Shown: in pieces, positions 1 to 12,500 of the stretch
Numbering within the stretch: position 1 is the stretch's first letter
Layout: the number at the start of each line of letters is the position of its first letter
DNA from: Neelides folsomi
Lineage: Eukaryota; Arthropoda; Collembola; Neelipleona; Neelidae
Assembly (NCBI GenBank): GCA_034687125.1
Contig: JAQGBZ010000131.1
Span: forward strand, 62,001 to 126,000
Length of the DNA stretch: 64,000 nucleotides
Direction: 5' to 3'
The notes under the pieces: generated by a model
What the model was told of the DNA's origin: nothing
Databases searched by the model: none
The model's input: the letters and a program-made list of their open reading frames with translations, nothing else
Made by a program: the position numbers and the translations under genes

Positions 1-148
1 ATAGTGCATTCACGGAGAATTTAGGTCTGAGTTATACATTGGCCCATCATGTGCATTAATAAAAATTCTCAGTTTAGTTGTTAACAAAATTTAAATAATG
101 CAGGGGCCATCCTATAACTCAGACCTAAATTCCCTGTGAATGCACTAT
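1..148. mobile_element. Short MITE with long terminal inverted repeats
   Basis: The first 35-40 bases (ATAGTGCATTCAC...TTTAGGTCTGAGTTATA) recur as the reverse complement at about 112-148, with only a few mismatches, around an AT-rich core. This is a non-autonomous inverted-repeat element without coding capacity. The left boundary may lie outside the window, so its target duplication cannot be judged. The core motif TTTAGGTCTGA is shared with the inverted-repeat element at 58083-58210, suggesting one family. Confidence 0.75.
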
Positions 149-2235
149 AGCAGGCTAGTACCATACATTACTCAATACTTATACTTCCTAAAGTGAATAA
201 AAGTGAATTGCATAATATGGTATGCTCCATTTTATATATTAAAAAAGAAAGCAACCCTAACCTGTAATTGTAGTTCGTAATGAGCATTTAAATAATTCTG
301 GTATAATGATCTTAAATAATTCTGGTATAATGATCTTAAATAATTCTGGTATAATAATCTTAAATAATTCTAAGATTGAGAATAATTATAACTGTTGTAA
401 ACTTATTTCTTTATTATTAATAATATTACAATGAGATCCGTTAAACAATTTATTTTTAGGCTTAAACTAAACATAAGCTTTACATTTACGTTAATACATA
501 ATTTTACCAAAATTAAAACATTTGTAAGTGTATAAATAAAAACATTTTAGATCATGGGAATTTGATAAAAATTGAAATTTAGTAATAAGTTATATTATCG
601 GCAAATCTATATAGTATGTTAATAATAAATGATTGATTAAGTATCTACTTATAAGTATCTGTAATCTGTATCCTTTACTATTGCAATTAAGTCATTCCAA
701 TTTTGCAATGCGCCATGTGTTTATGTTTAGACAATTAATTTCAATTAATTTATTAGACTCTAGAATCTAGAAGAACATTTTAATCATCAATTTTAAAAAT
801 CAATTTAAATTCCAATTATACTAGGTACTATCAATATATCTTATTGCAAATGGGCACGGTTCATACTTAATTACCAATATTCTTAAAACATAACATGTAT
901 TTATTTATTTAAATAATAAACATTACTTTTCGTAGTTTTTATTAAAATCATTATATTTGGCACAGAGTACATATAAATCCATACAAATACAATTTAATTT
1001 AAATTAATTGTAATTTGTAAGTAACTTATTATGGTTATTTGTTGTGTAAATTTCTATTTTATTAATGCGTTATGTTATTCACAGTGCACTTCCTACTAAT
1101 TAAATATTTTTCAAATTTTATACACATAAAATAGATCAAATAAATATACTTATAGTTTGCAAGTAAAGAATATTATAAATATATTAATGTGTCAAATAAA
1201 CACAATTAAAATAATTGAAATTGTGTAAAATAAAGTACACTTGCATAATTAGCAATTACACATGATATAATATGTAAATAAAAATACTTATATAATTCAC
1301 TAATTAATAATGGCATATATCATATAATGTGTTACCTACTTATGTAGTTATAGTCTTTAACTTGTTTTAACATTATAAATATTTAAATGTCTCGTCACTT
1401 CAAAAGCACCATGTAATAATGAGATGATTCTTTCTCACGTACATTGCCAAAAAAGTCAACATCATATGCTTATCTTATCATGTACAATAATTTTATGAAT
1501 ACTTACACATTTTATCTCTTTTCAAATCAATTTTCTTTAACGTTAAAAAGATACAAGCATAAGCGCATTGAGTAATTTTATAATTTTTATATAATATTAC
1601 CTATTGATAGTTACTGATTTGTATTTCGATCAGTAATTTCAAAAAGTTATGGATGCTAATTAAATTTTTTAAAGGGCATTTTGTATTCAATTTACAAAAT
1701 ATAGATAATATAATATAATTATGTACCTAATACCTTCATACATACATGTAGGTATATGTAAAAAAGTATAGAATAAAGTTCTATTCATTTTATTCATTGA
1801 GAAATGCAAAATATTTTTGTATATTTTTAATTTATTTGATTACGCGCCAAATTGAAGTGCACATTAATTATTTCTGGTTCTTTCAATTTGGAATTGAAAT
1901 TGGAAGGCTTTTTAAAAGGCCATTCAAGACGCTAATGAAAGTAATTGATTAATATGACATATGACACAATGACCAGATATAGTACATTGTCTGTAGTAAA
2001 GGTCTTTGAATTGATGAAGTCTGTAACAAAGCGCAATTTTTAAAAAAAATTATAATTAGTTTGCGTAACTTTACATATACATACTTATAAATATAAAATT
2101 TCCTTTAATAGTAATTTTAGAACTCATTATTTGCTCGATAATGAGAAAGAGATGTATTTGGAATTTAGGAATAAATTTTTATAAAGATTGACATATTTGA
2201 GATTGCATAGAAATTCTACGTATCAATTTACGAAA
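149..2235. other. AT-rich non-coding stretch downstream of the MRL gene
   Basis: No exon-like reading frame was found. The stretch holds a short tandem array (290-371) and AT-rich simple sequence. It must contain the 3' UTR and polyadenylation site of the minus-strand MRL gene. A TTTATT (AATAAA on the minus strand) near 1791 is one candidate, but the site is not resolved. Confidence 0.5.
290..371. repeat. 24-bp tandem repeat, about 3.3 copies
   Basis: The unit AAATAATTCTGGTATAATGATCTT is repeated head to tail about three times plus a partial copy. The units are almost identical, with one G-to-A change in the third. It is probably a small minisatellite produced by slippage. Confidence 0.85.
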
Positions 2236-3573
2236 TCAATTGAAAACAATGTTAGCCGAGAGATGCGTACTTTCAGCTCGTTTCGGTATTGGAGGCGGTG
2301 GTTTTTTATTTCTAATAATTTGTTGACTAATGTTATTAATTTGACTCTTATTTGCTCCCTGAAAATTTTCATAGATAATGACTTGAGGAAGGTTATTTAT
2401 TTGCAAATTAGGTTTTGGGAGAGTAGGTGGGATTAGATGAGAGATTGCTGGATTTCTTGGAAGGCTCCGCTGATTTTGATTTTGAAATATAAGATGAGGT
2501 GGACTGTTCCTTGGGAGGCTATTGCTCTGTGAGGTCTGTTGAAGGATTTTATTGTTCTGAAGTGGCGGCAAATCATCTGCATTGGTTCCATAATGTTGAC
2601 TAACCCAAGCTCTCACATTATTCAAATTAGTTGGAGTTCCAGAATCTGTCATACTCTTCTCAGTAGTGGTCATGGCCGTGGGCTCAAATCGAAACCCTAG
2701 GATCTCGTGAGGGGTTGTGTTTTCAACATTGCATTTCTGTGCTACCTGCCACTTCTTTTCCATTACTCTTTGGAGATCTGTGAGAAAGTCTGGTGGAGGA
2801 TCTTCCATTTTCTTCGGACTAGAAGGATGTGATGATGACAAATTATTTTCATTTATAGACTGAGAGGTCTCTCCATGTACTCCTTGACTTCCATTGCTCA
2901 GTCCGTTGTTTCGATGCATGAGACGCTGAGTGAGTTCATTTGCAAAGGAAACTCCCTTTTTGCTATTATTCAAACTGCTCGTGCTTCCTCCGCTCTTAGT
3001 AGCGAGGATTGTCTTGGGTTGCATTGGAAGTTGAGGTACAAAAGAAGGAGCTGGTGGTGGCACGGGAGGAGGCGGACAAAATTCAATTTGCTCAATGTCT
3101 GGCGACGGCGGGACTTCGTGGTCTTCCATAAGAAGCTCAGGAGGTGGAGGTGGCAAGTCCTCATAGTCAAAAACAGAAGACTCCTCAAAGACTGGCGCCG
3201 GCATTCTCGATACTCCCAAAGGTGGTTTGTTGTTTCCTAGAAGTCTTTGGTTCGAGGGGAGTGGGCTTGTAATTTGGACTTGGTGAAGGGTGCTGGATGA
3301 AGAAGAAGAGTTGGAACTGTTCCCACTCGAACTCCTTTTCCGTTGTAATGTGTGAGTGAGATTGGAATTGTGACTGGCATCGGAATTCATGTGTGCTCCA
3401 ATGTTGATATAGTCACCAACAATGGACCTTGTGTTAATCGTAAGAGGGATCTTCGGATTCAAAACTGTTGACGAGGGCTTCCTCTTGATTGTTCCACCCA
3501 CAGGAGCGTCTGACTCGAAACCCTCTTCCCTTGAAAGTTGCGCTGGAGAAGGAGAAGGTGCCGTTGTAAACAT
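2236..3573 (-). CDS. pico: MRL adaptor, last coding exon: proline-rich tail
   Basis: This is the terminal 445 codons, from an acceptor ending in CAG before ATG TTT ACA to a TGA stop. It is low in complexity, with Ser/Asn runs and several polyproline stretches. LPPPPPEL fits the (F/L)PPPP EVH1 ligand of Ena/VASP. FCPPPPVPPPAP and KKPPPPIPKR resemble profilin- or SH3-binding motifs. The middle holds a conserved-looking helical stretch with PPPDFLTDLQRVMEKKWQVA. The role inferred from the family is recruitment of actin polymerases. Overlapping plus-strand frames at 2875-3240 and 2188-2436 are shadows. Confidence 0.9.
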   Translation of the reverse strand: MFTTAPSPSPAQLSREEGFESDAPVGGTIKRKPSSTVLNPKIPLTINTRSIVGDYINIGAHMNSDASHNSNLTHTLQRKRSSSGNSSNSSSSSSTLHQVQITSPLPSNQRLLGNNKPPLGVSRMPAPVFEESSVFDYEDLPPPPPELLMEDHEVPPSPDIEQIEFCPPPPVPPPAPSFVPQLPMQPKTILATKSGGSTSSLNNSKKGVSFANELTQRLMHRNNGLSNGSQGVHGETSQSINENNLSSSHPSSPKKMEDPPPDFLTDLQRVMEKKWQVAQKCNVENTTPHEILGFRFEPTAMTTTEKSMTDSGTPTNLNNVRAWVSQHYGTNADDLPPLQNNKILQQTSQSNSLPRNSPPHLIFQNQNQRSLPRNPAISHLIPPTLPKPNLQINNLPQVIIYENFQGANKSQINNISQQIIRNKKPPPPIPKRAESTHLSANIVFN

Positions 3574-6500
3574 CTGTCCATGCAAATTAGAAACCAAACT
3601 TAGAAATTGAATTCACAATCAATTTTATTTATAGTGTAGTGCATGCCCATAACTTCTTACCGAATGTTCAATGGAATCATTAATGCGATTAGTAGGAACT
3701 TGTGGGGTTGGATTCGAAAATTGCCTCAGACTTGACTTCTCACCGACCTCCATAGACATGATGTTGTTAGTTGAGATTTGTAGTGGCATTGAAGCCAATG
3801 AGACACTCCTTCCAAATCGGTCCAAATCTTCATGAGCTAAATCCTCCATAAGAGTTCGGTAGTTGTCCCAAAGTCGCTTCCCATACTGCGTAGAAAAAAC
3901 TCATTAGCTCACATTTCCCAAGTATTTATAATACAGATATTAAACATATCATGTAATATGTTATATGTATGACTTTACAAATATGTATTAGTTTCCAAAT
4001 TAGGATCTCCCTATGTCTACCTTGGCGATCCTGAGGCCGACCATCCAAAGCCGAAGAGTCTCGGCGTCTTCCGTACAGAGATATTTCATATGCCTGTGCG
4101 ATTTGACTTGAAGGCGAGACGGTTTGAGAGCAAATCCGAATTCGGTCGGTGCCTTGAACTTTTTCTTCCATCCGATTCCCTCGTAAGCCTTTCAAAGAAG
4201 CAAAAGAAATTCAATCAGTCAAAGTCAAAACCCAATCACTCAAGAGCTTAAGTTAGCTAAAGAAAAATCTCAAGAATCTCGAGTGGCAAAAAGTAGACTA
4301 AAAAGATCGAATTTCGAATCAATTCCATCCGTTTTTCCTTGTACGTAATCATACAAAAGAAAATGAAGGAGAAAGTATAAAAAATACTTTATGAAAATGT
4401 AGACTACATTATGCTACATTTTATACTCACACTTTCAGCAAATAGTTAATATTTTATATAGCTGTGTCTGTACTTAAATACAACATTACTTTCTTGGATT
4501 TACTTTTGTACTATATGTAAGTACAGTTAGTTTAGTCATCTTATTCAAAACCAATGTTGCTTAACATTGACTGAAAATTGATGATAAGGATCAGAAAGGA
4601 ATGACAGAGTAAGATGATATTAGGGATAATGTGAACTTGAGGAATTACCTGTTGGTTGGGATCAATTGGAGCGAGGCAAACCAAATCCTTTGAAGAATTC
4701 ACATGAGCTCGACCTTTGGGATAATAATAAATCCCCGATGCTCGAAGTACGAAAGGAAATTTCTTCCAGGCCTTCTTTCCTTCCGCTTTCAAGAAAAGGA
4801 CTGACTCAACTTCAGGAACTCCGACACACTGAGTGAAGAATTCTTCAATGAGACTATTCTTCGTGTGATCATCCATTGGACCCCCATGGGTCACTCGTGT
4901 CTCGAGGAAATATCGTTGGGGGTTCACAAACATGTCATATTTAACATCTCGCTCTACGAAGTAGATCTTGTTCTTTGAGTCCCTCGTCCACATCATCAAG
5001 TTCTCGACCATGTTCTCGTGGTCCTCATAAATTCTCTCTGGAAAGCGGATCAAATGAGCAATGTAAAATGGCTATGTGTCTTTAACTTACCCATGTGAAG
5101 GTGCGGGATGTGTTCCACCAATGCCCATTTATGGGACAATGGGACATGGTTTTTGTCCGCGAGCAGTGCCAGGACTCGTCCACATGACATTGACTCTTCA
5201 ACCATAAGGGCTTTGCTGCTCCCGTCTGGAGAAAATGCCTTCACATAAAGCCGCGTCACGCTCGCGGCACGCATCTTGGCCAGGGCTTCGCGAATCTTCT
5301 CAGCCTTCTCGTCCTGTAAAGCCAAAGAACCGTGAGTTCATCCACTGGACATCTTCAATCCTTAATCATCCAATTTATGAGGGGCTAACAAGGCGATGCG
5401 GAAGATGAGTAATGCCTCTCTCTTCACTTTACAAGTGGGAAAGGGGAGTAGACAGGAGATTTATTTATGAGTGAACGATACGTATCAGCCAAAGCTTTGT
5501 GTCAACTCCGGACGAAACAAGCGATTCGGAACAAGTTGTTAGATATATATATATATATATAATATTATAGGTAGGGAGTGAAGAAGCGGAAGAGTTCCAC
5601 ACACACAAATCAAAGAGCTTGGTCATAAGTCCTTACGCACGGCTCGTCTTTATCAGCACCATACATAAGGGAATATAAACAACAATGTTTGTGCTGTAAA
5701 CTTTTCCAGACGAATTTTCTCTTTTTCATACAACTTAATAAGCTCTTGAGGAATCCACAGTCCATTATTCCTCATTAGGAAGGAGAAGAAGCATAGAAAC
5801 CTTCCTTTGCCTTTCTCAAGCAAATCCCCTTCAAAAGCATAAAAGAACAATGTTGAAAGAAATGCATCTTTGGAAGCTATTCCTTTTAAAGGCTAATTTC
5901 AACCAGGACAGCAGGAAAGGGGAAACAAGTATGCAAATGAAAATCAAAAAACCAAACCCAGAGAATACTTACAGAAATAGCATTTTGGTCACTCTCTAAT
6001 TTGGCTGTAACAAACGCAGCTAGCTAAAGTTGAAAAAAGAAACCAAGATTTGTAATATTCATTTTCAACTTAAAAGGAATGCAAAAAAGTTTTAATAAGT
6101 AATTCTATTCAAAATACAGAACTGTAAATATGTAGTAACTTATAAAATAATATACTAATCCAAACCCTTTAAAGCAGATAATGCCTATTTTAGAAACTAA
6201 TTATGGATTTGATTGATTGCCCAAGTCTTAAAATAAGAAAAATTTAAAGAAAATAAAAGTAGAGGAGAAGAAATGTCATGTAAGGTTAATAGGAAAGTGT
6301 TGTCCTTAGAATAGAAAACAGGGCGGAGTTTCTTGGTGCTTGCTCATCCGTTCATTCTTATTTTACCTCATTAGCGTGAATAACAGTGGATGGTGGGATA
6401 TTCTTGGGGTTGCAGTTGCTAGTGGTGCTGCTCCCACTACTCGATCCACTCGCCGAAAGTGAGCTCCCACTTGAGAGAAGAGATGCATTATCTGAAAACC

Positions 6501-9500
6501 CTGAGTCATTGTCAGGACTCTCAGTCCTCACCCCTGGAAAATTAATAAAAATGAGAATGAATTAAAGAGAGTGTGAACTAAACGTCATCAATCATTGACT
6601 TAATTGAAGATCCTGATTCATCATTCATCAATTAGAATAATACTGTCCCTCCCTTCACTACAACAAAAGATATGAAGGGAGAAATACAATGTACATTTTA
6701 ATTCAAGCAGGGAAAAAAACTGGGGGTCTGGACTTTTCTTGGACTTCCCTCTTAAGTAAAATATTAGTCTAATTTATCCATTAGATGCATTGTATGGTAA
6801 AATCATCAGATTAGTATTATCTATACAGGGTGAGGCTAAAGTCGCTTCGTTTTTTAATAATTTAATAACTTAAAGGTGATCATTGATAAAAATCTTTTAT
6901 GATAGCAATTCGATGGGGAATATATCAATATATTATGTATATAAATATAAGCCTAAATGGTTAAACATTAAATAAACGACAGTCACTTTATCTTTGAGAA
7001 AACGTGATTTCTCGCAGAAGGGACTTCAGAAAGGAGGTTTTCTGTGTATCGAAGCCAAGATTTAGCTTAATTAACCAGTTAAATTTCATTTTTATATGAT
7101 ATGATATACTCTAAGGAAGATACCAGCCAATTTTAATAAAAATCGATTAAAGAATAAAAAAGATATGATTGATTTTGAATAAAACGAAGCGACTTTAGCC
7201 TCACCCTGTACTAGCCTTTTAAATACAAATTCTTGTGTAAAATAATATATTTACTTTATTACCTAAGTATAGGATACATAATATGTATACTAATATACAG
7301 TAATACATAATTTATTAAGCAAATCTTACCATTATCGCTTCCACCTCCATTTGAAACATTGAGTGTTTTTCGATCTGGTTGTGCTGGTGGGACTTGAAGG
7401 AGGGTCGTAGGTTGTTGCTTGATCTCCTGGTCAAGGCTCATTTGAAGGGCCGATAGCTCCCCTAGAATTGCATTTAACTCATCTTCTTGTGTGTCCTCGA
7501 GGGTCGCTTGAGAAAATCTGAATGGGTCTGCTGGCCGACTCTCTAAGTCCTGGAAGAGAGAATAAAAGTCATAAATAATCTTCAACTTCATGAGAATTCA
7601 TTCATTCATCCTCAAGAAACTTCAAACCGACCCAATTAGGATACGGCTTTAACTCCTTTAGTATATAGTATAACTTAATACTTCCAATCCAAACCTTCGG
7701 CTTTGCTCTGAACATTCCTCACACCAAAAGATTTTTTATACAAACAAAATTCCCATTTCAATTTCATTCCTTCAACTATTAAATCATCCTAGTATAAAGT
7801 ATCCTTTCGACCAAACACTCTTTAAATTGTATATTAGTTTTCCCGATCTTTACAAGCCGACCCCATCTTTTAAATATCTTCACGGTTCGAAAGAACCTTC
7901 AAGGCTTTCAAATGCACACGAAAGAGAGTGAAGGTGTTTGTAAGTCTCTGCGTAGGTAGACAAATCTCACTCTCTTTAATCATATATTATTGACACCCTC
8001 CTCGGCCCATTTATTTCTCAAGAGTGTCTCAAGCTCGAAGCCATACGTGTGCATAATTCAACACCAATTTGTCGGCAGGTTGTCAACAAGAACTGGAGGG
8101 TAAAAGCCATAAACCTTAGAAATCATACATGTCATCGGTATACTGGAGTGTCTGACTCAGAGCCAGGTATGTTCGTAATATATAATATATGAAGTAATAA
8201 CCTTATCCATGCTTCACACTCCCAATTTAAGACCAAAAACAGTGAGCTGCCTTAGTATTTTCGTTGGGAATTTTCTTAGCTTCCCCCCTCTCTTTATAAG
8301 GCGGAGGAGAGGGATCGAGAAGTTTATGGTCATAAGTCATGGAGGAACAAGGGTTTCCAATCCAGACACCTCTTTTTTATCATCTCAATGGACTCAATTC
8401 TTAGTATCTAAGCTTACTCATAACCAAATATACTCCATCGACTTACATCCTGATTTTACTGAAGAGGAGGGGAAGTAAGAGAAATAAGTAACTGCTGAAA
8501 CTGCTCACAAGCCCTAAGCGATTACCTTCATTTGGGAACCTTAATATTGTACTCGTACATATTTGTACTATCACATATTATGTATTATGGATAGATATAA
8601 TGTATAATATGTGTAGGAAAGTTATATTAGCTAAACGAAGAAATATTCGACAATCTTCTCACTCAAATTCTTCCTGGGTCATTTCACCTTGCTATCAGTA
8701 GTTCGGTGCTCATCATCACAATCACCTTTAAGGTCCTCAAGAAGGCTCGCTGCCATTAATTACATTATCGTCTTGAACCCTTTAATCTCCTTCTATCTGA
8801 ATTTGTTATTTGTTCTCTTCCAAATATGGCTGCTAAACTGAGCCTAATAATCAAAGATAATGCACAACCAGCTAATTTAATCTGACAAATGAATTATGTT
8901 ATTTTGAAATTGATCGTCTTCAATTATAGGAAGAATGTCTCCCGTGAGGAACTCATTAAAATGCTCAAGTTTAAAGGAGAATGCTCAGGACCCTTAAAAG
9001 GTAAAATAAATAGCAGCTATAAGTGAAATTAAATTAAAATGGCAATACGCGTCACTTTAGACCTTTTGTTAAATTTAATGGGATCTTAAATTGAAAGTGC
9101 TGGGGTAGTCACTTGAGTTAGATACTCCAGAAGGAGGTGGTAACCTTGTCCAAGTCACTTTGAGCCTTTTAAAATGAAAAAGGGTGTGAGACGTAAACAA
9201 AAGAAACGAAGCTTTGTAAGAGATTTTGAGATGAAATTGCAGGCTTAAAGGAGCATCAACAGTCTCATTCTTCCATCGATGTTCGAAACCAGCCTCCAAA
9301 TCCACGAGTATAAAAGTAAATGTAAAATAAATGAGGAAGAGAGAAAAAGAAAGACTAGGGCTAAATATAGTCAGAAATGTTGACAAGGCATAAAAATATA
9401 AGGGTTGACATTGACACTCAACTCTTCTCAACTCACTCCATCACATTTCATCTTCATTTACACGTGCAAATAATTTCTCCATTCTCCCATTCTCGTCAGT

Positions 9501-12500
9501 CATTCAAAAAATGTAAACTCAACAAGGATCTTTTTTATTACTCCGATTTTTGATCTGACAATGAGCGAGAATAATTTCTTTCCTTGAACAATATTAGGTA
9601 CTGATTTTGTAGTTATTATTATTCGTATTTACATACAGTATAATATAGTGCTATACGTTATATACTGTAATATGTTATAAAATGATTAGTTAATTAGGTA
9701 TTAATTAATACTTAATTAGCTAAAGTAAAATTCACTCACTCACCCTCAGCATATTACTACTCTATGGTAAATACCTTGATAAATAAATATGTAATTAATA
9801 AATATTTATTATGCATATTCACATATGTAATATACGCAAACAGTTATTTGTGCGTTTTTACAACACATTATAAATAGCACTTCAGTATATTTAGGTATAT
9901 TAGGTATACATTATATAGGTGTGTATCGTAAGCATATCCGTATTATGTTACAAATAAAGATAAATGCATCTAAGCTTATTCCACATACCTACATTTGTTC
10001 TTGTTGGAGAAGAAAATGAAAATGGAGGGATATAACACATACATAGTAGTAGGGTCGAGAAGTGAGGGGAAAGTAATAAATGAAAACGGTAAGTGAAAAA
10101 CACATCTCTCGAGCTCTCGAGATCGAAGCATGGATAAGAGACTCACTCAACTCACTCCACTTGGATGGAAGTTAGGAGCGAAGCCATTAAAATACCTCAG
10201 TGAAAGCAAAAAACTCCTCAGAAATTCTCTACAAAGATTCGTTTCATTACAATTCATTTAAACCCAGATATTCCCAAAAGTTTCAACCCTCATGAATTCT
10301 AATAGTTAAGCCTAATCTTATAAACTCATTTACAAACACTAGAGTTTTTAATCGTTGAAATTTCCGCTAATTGAGAGTTTCCCGGAATAAATATTTAATC
10401 ATTCATTTGTTATAGGTATATAGTGCTAGTGTCTAATAAACTTAAGCAATTTAAACAGTACATCACAAAAATGATAAATGCCATAATTTTAACTATTGTT
10501 TTTATTTTAAATGTGAATTAAATAAAATATTGTATGATGTACATATTACATTAACACATAATACCTAGGTAGGCATGTATAAAAACCAATTTGAAAGTAT
10601 TAACATGAAAATTTTTAATAGTGGAGAACACTAACACAACTGTAATTGCGAGAAACCCCTAATGACGTCTGAAACAACCTCTATTTTATTCTCTAATATT
10701 CTTGAAATTGGAGGAAAAGAGTTATTGCTCATGAGTAGAGGTACAAGGGAATCTCTGAAGAAATAATATTTTGATGTTCACTCGAACATAAAAAGGGATC
10801 CAAAGTCCATAAAGAGCCCAAGGGACAATGGTATTCAACCTACACGAGATGAATATAAAAAAAGCTTCTTCTCTATATATGGTACATCGTACATACATAT
10901 TACATAAGAGCAGAGCTCGGTAGTGTTTAAGATTCTCGTAAAGTAAACCCGTCCAAAATTGTCTCATAAAACATTCGATTAATCTAAATTATACCAAAAG
11001 CCCACAAAATAAATGAATGTGAGTTTCGAAAAGAAGTTTAATGAGTAGATGAAGCCATCACATTGAATTACCACTCAAGTTTGACAAACTGCCTTCTTCC
11101 CCATCTTATTAGACCACATGGATACGAATGACTCCTTCGAGCCTCACCAGGAAAGATGAGCCAAAACATTAAGGCATCCGTTCTCTAACTTAATTTAATG
11201 ATAATGATGATGTGTACTGTTAACTCTTATGAAGGAAATCCATTCAGGGTAACTGGAGTTTTTAAGGGGATTTATTCTGAATCTCAATGGAAGTATGAGG
11301 AAAAGTTTAACGCAGCGTTAACTTTTTAACTAACTAGTGAAAATTATATTAGCTTTTATGTAAGTAAGTTTAAAGAAAGATTAACGTATCAGTCATTATC
11401 TTCTCAGGGCATCCTCACGTGAAGTTTTTAATCTGATGTGATGATGTTTTTTGGTAATGAAAGATCTTTGGTCAATTAGAGGATTTGCCGAAGTTTCAAG
11501 AGCTGCTGCCTTCCGCTCCAGTCAGTATGCGAGCAAAGCCTCCCTCTCAATACTTTAATAAATACGAGCTTTATATGGCATTTACCCTCTTATTTAAGTT
11601 TGTAGGGTTTTTTTGTGAAGCTTTAAAAAATCAATTTATTTTCAAAACTGTAAACCCACCTTAACTAAATACTTAGTTAACTACAGATATACGTACTTAC
11701 CTATTATTATTTTTTCTTAGAATTTATAAGTTAAGGATTTGTACATAGTGGTAGTATGTATGTAGGTATGTAACTTATATTTGGTACATACATACTCGTA
11801 ACATAAAGTACTCGTATCTTTAAAATACAGAACATTTGGTCATCATCTCATCATATTCACCCCTGAACGGAATACAAATTTTACTCTCATGCGGTGGAAA
11901 TCTCCAGAAGTGAGTTTTTAAACAAAGTCTTCAAACTTCACCTCTCATGCGACTCAAAAGTGACAGCTTTGGGAATAAAATGCATGATATTTATGATTAT
12001 GATATAATGCAAACAGGATAAGGTCACAGTGAAAGGTTCGGAATAGCTATTTTAGAAGGTATAACAGAAATATTAGTATAGGTAGGATAGAAATGCATTT
12101 TTCCATCTTCGTCTTCAATTTACCTTAATGGAAATCCTTCGTTTCCCTGAGCAGAGGCACAAAGGAGGGAAATAATTCATCATCCACTTCAAACACTTAA
12201 GAATGTTCGAAGATAGGGAAGGGAGTTTTGTATAACGCCCAATGTTATTATTCTTAAAGAGGGGAGACGACTGAAGTTAAAATAGAAAATAAATGATGAA
12301 AGTTTTCTTAAAAGGTTTAAATTGAACTCAAGAATCCGGACGAACAATTTGCATACGAAGAAATCTAAATAAAAATGAATGAATGGAGGGTGGTGGGGAA
12401 AGCCGGAAGACGTTTTTCTTTCTCCATTCTTCGCTTAACTGGTGCTAGGGCAGACAAATGAGAAATGCATCCAGAGAGTATCTGGTTAGAAATGCATAAT

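Noticed and set aside
3926-4195. 89-codon minus-strand frame over the PH exon
   Set aside because: Wrong frame. The PH-domain sequence (GWKKKFKAPTEF...) is in a different frame bounded by splice sites at 4188 and 4021.
5050-5325. Start codon for a separate RA-domain gene at 5325
   Set aside because: The apparent start is a TTG inside the intron. A TTTACAG acceptor before GAC GAG AAG shows that this is an internal exon of the MRL gene.
8209-8478. 89-codon plus-strand frame
   Set aside because: No domain, no codon bias and no splice context. It is a chance frame in intron.
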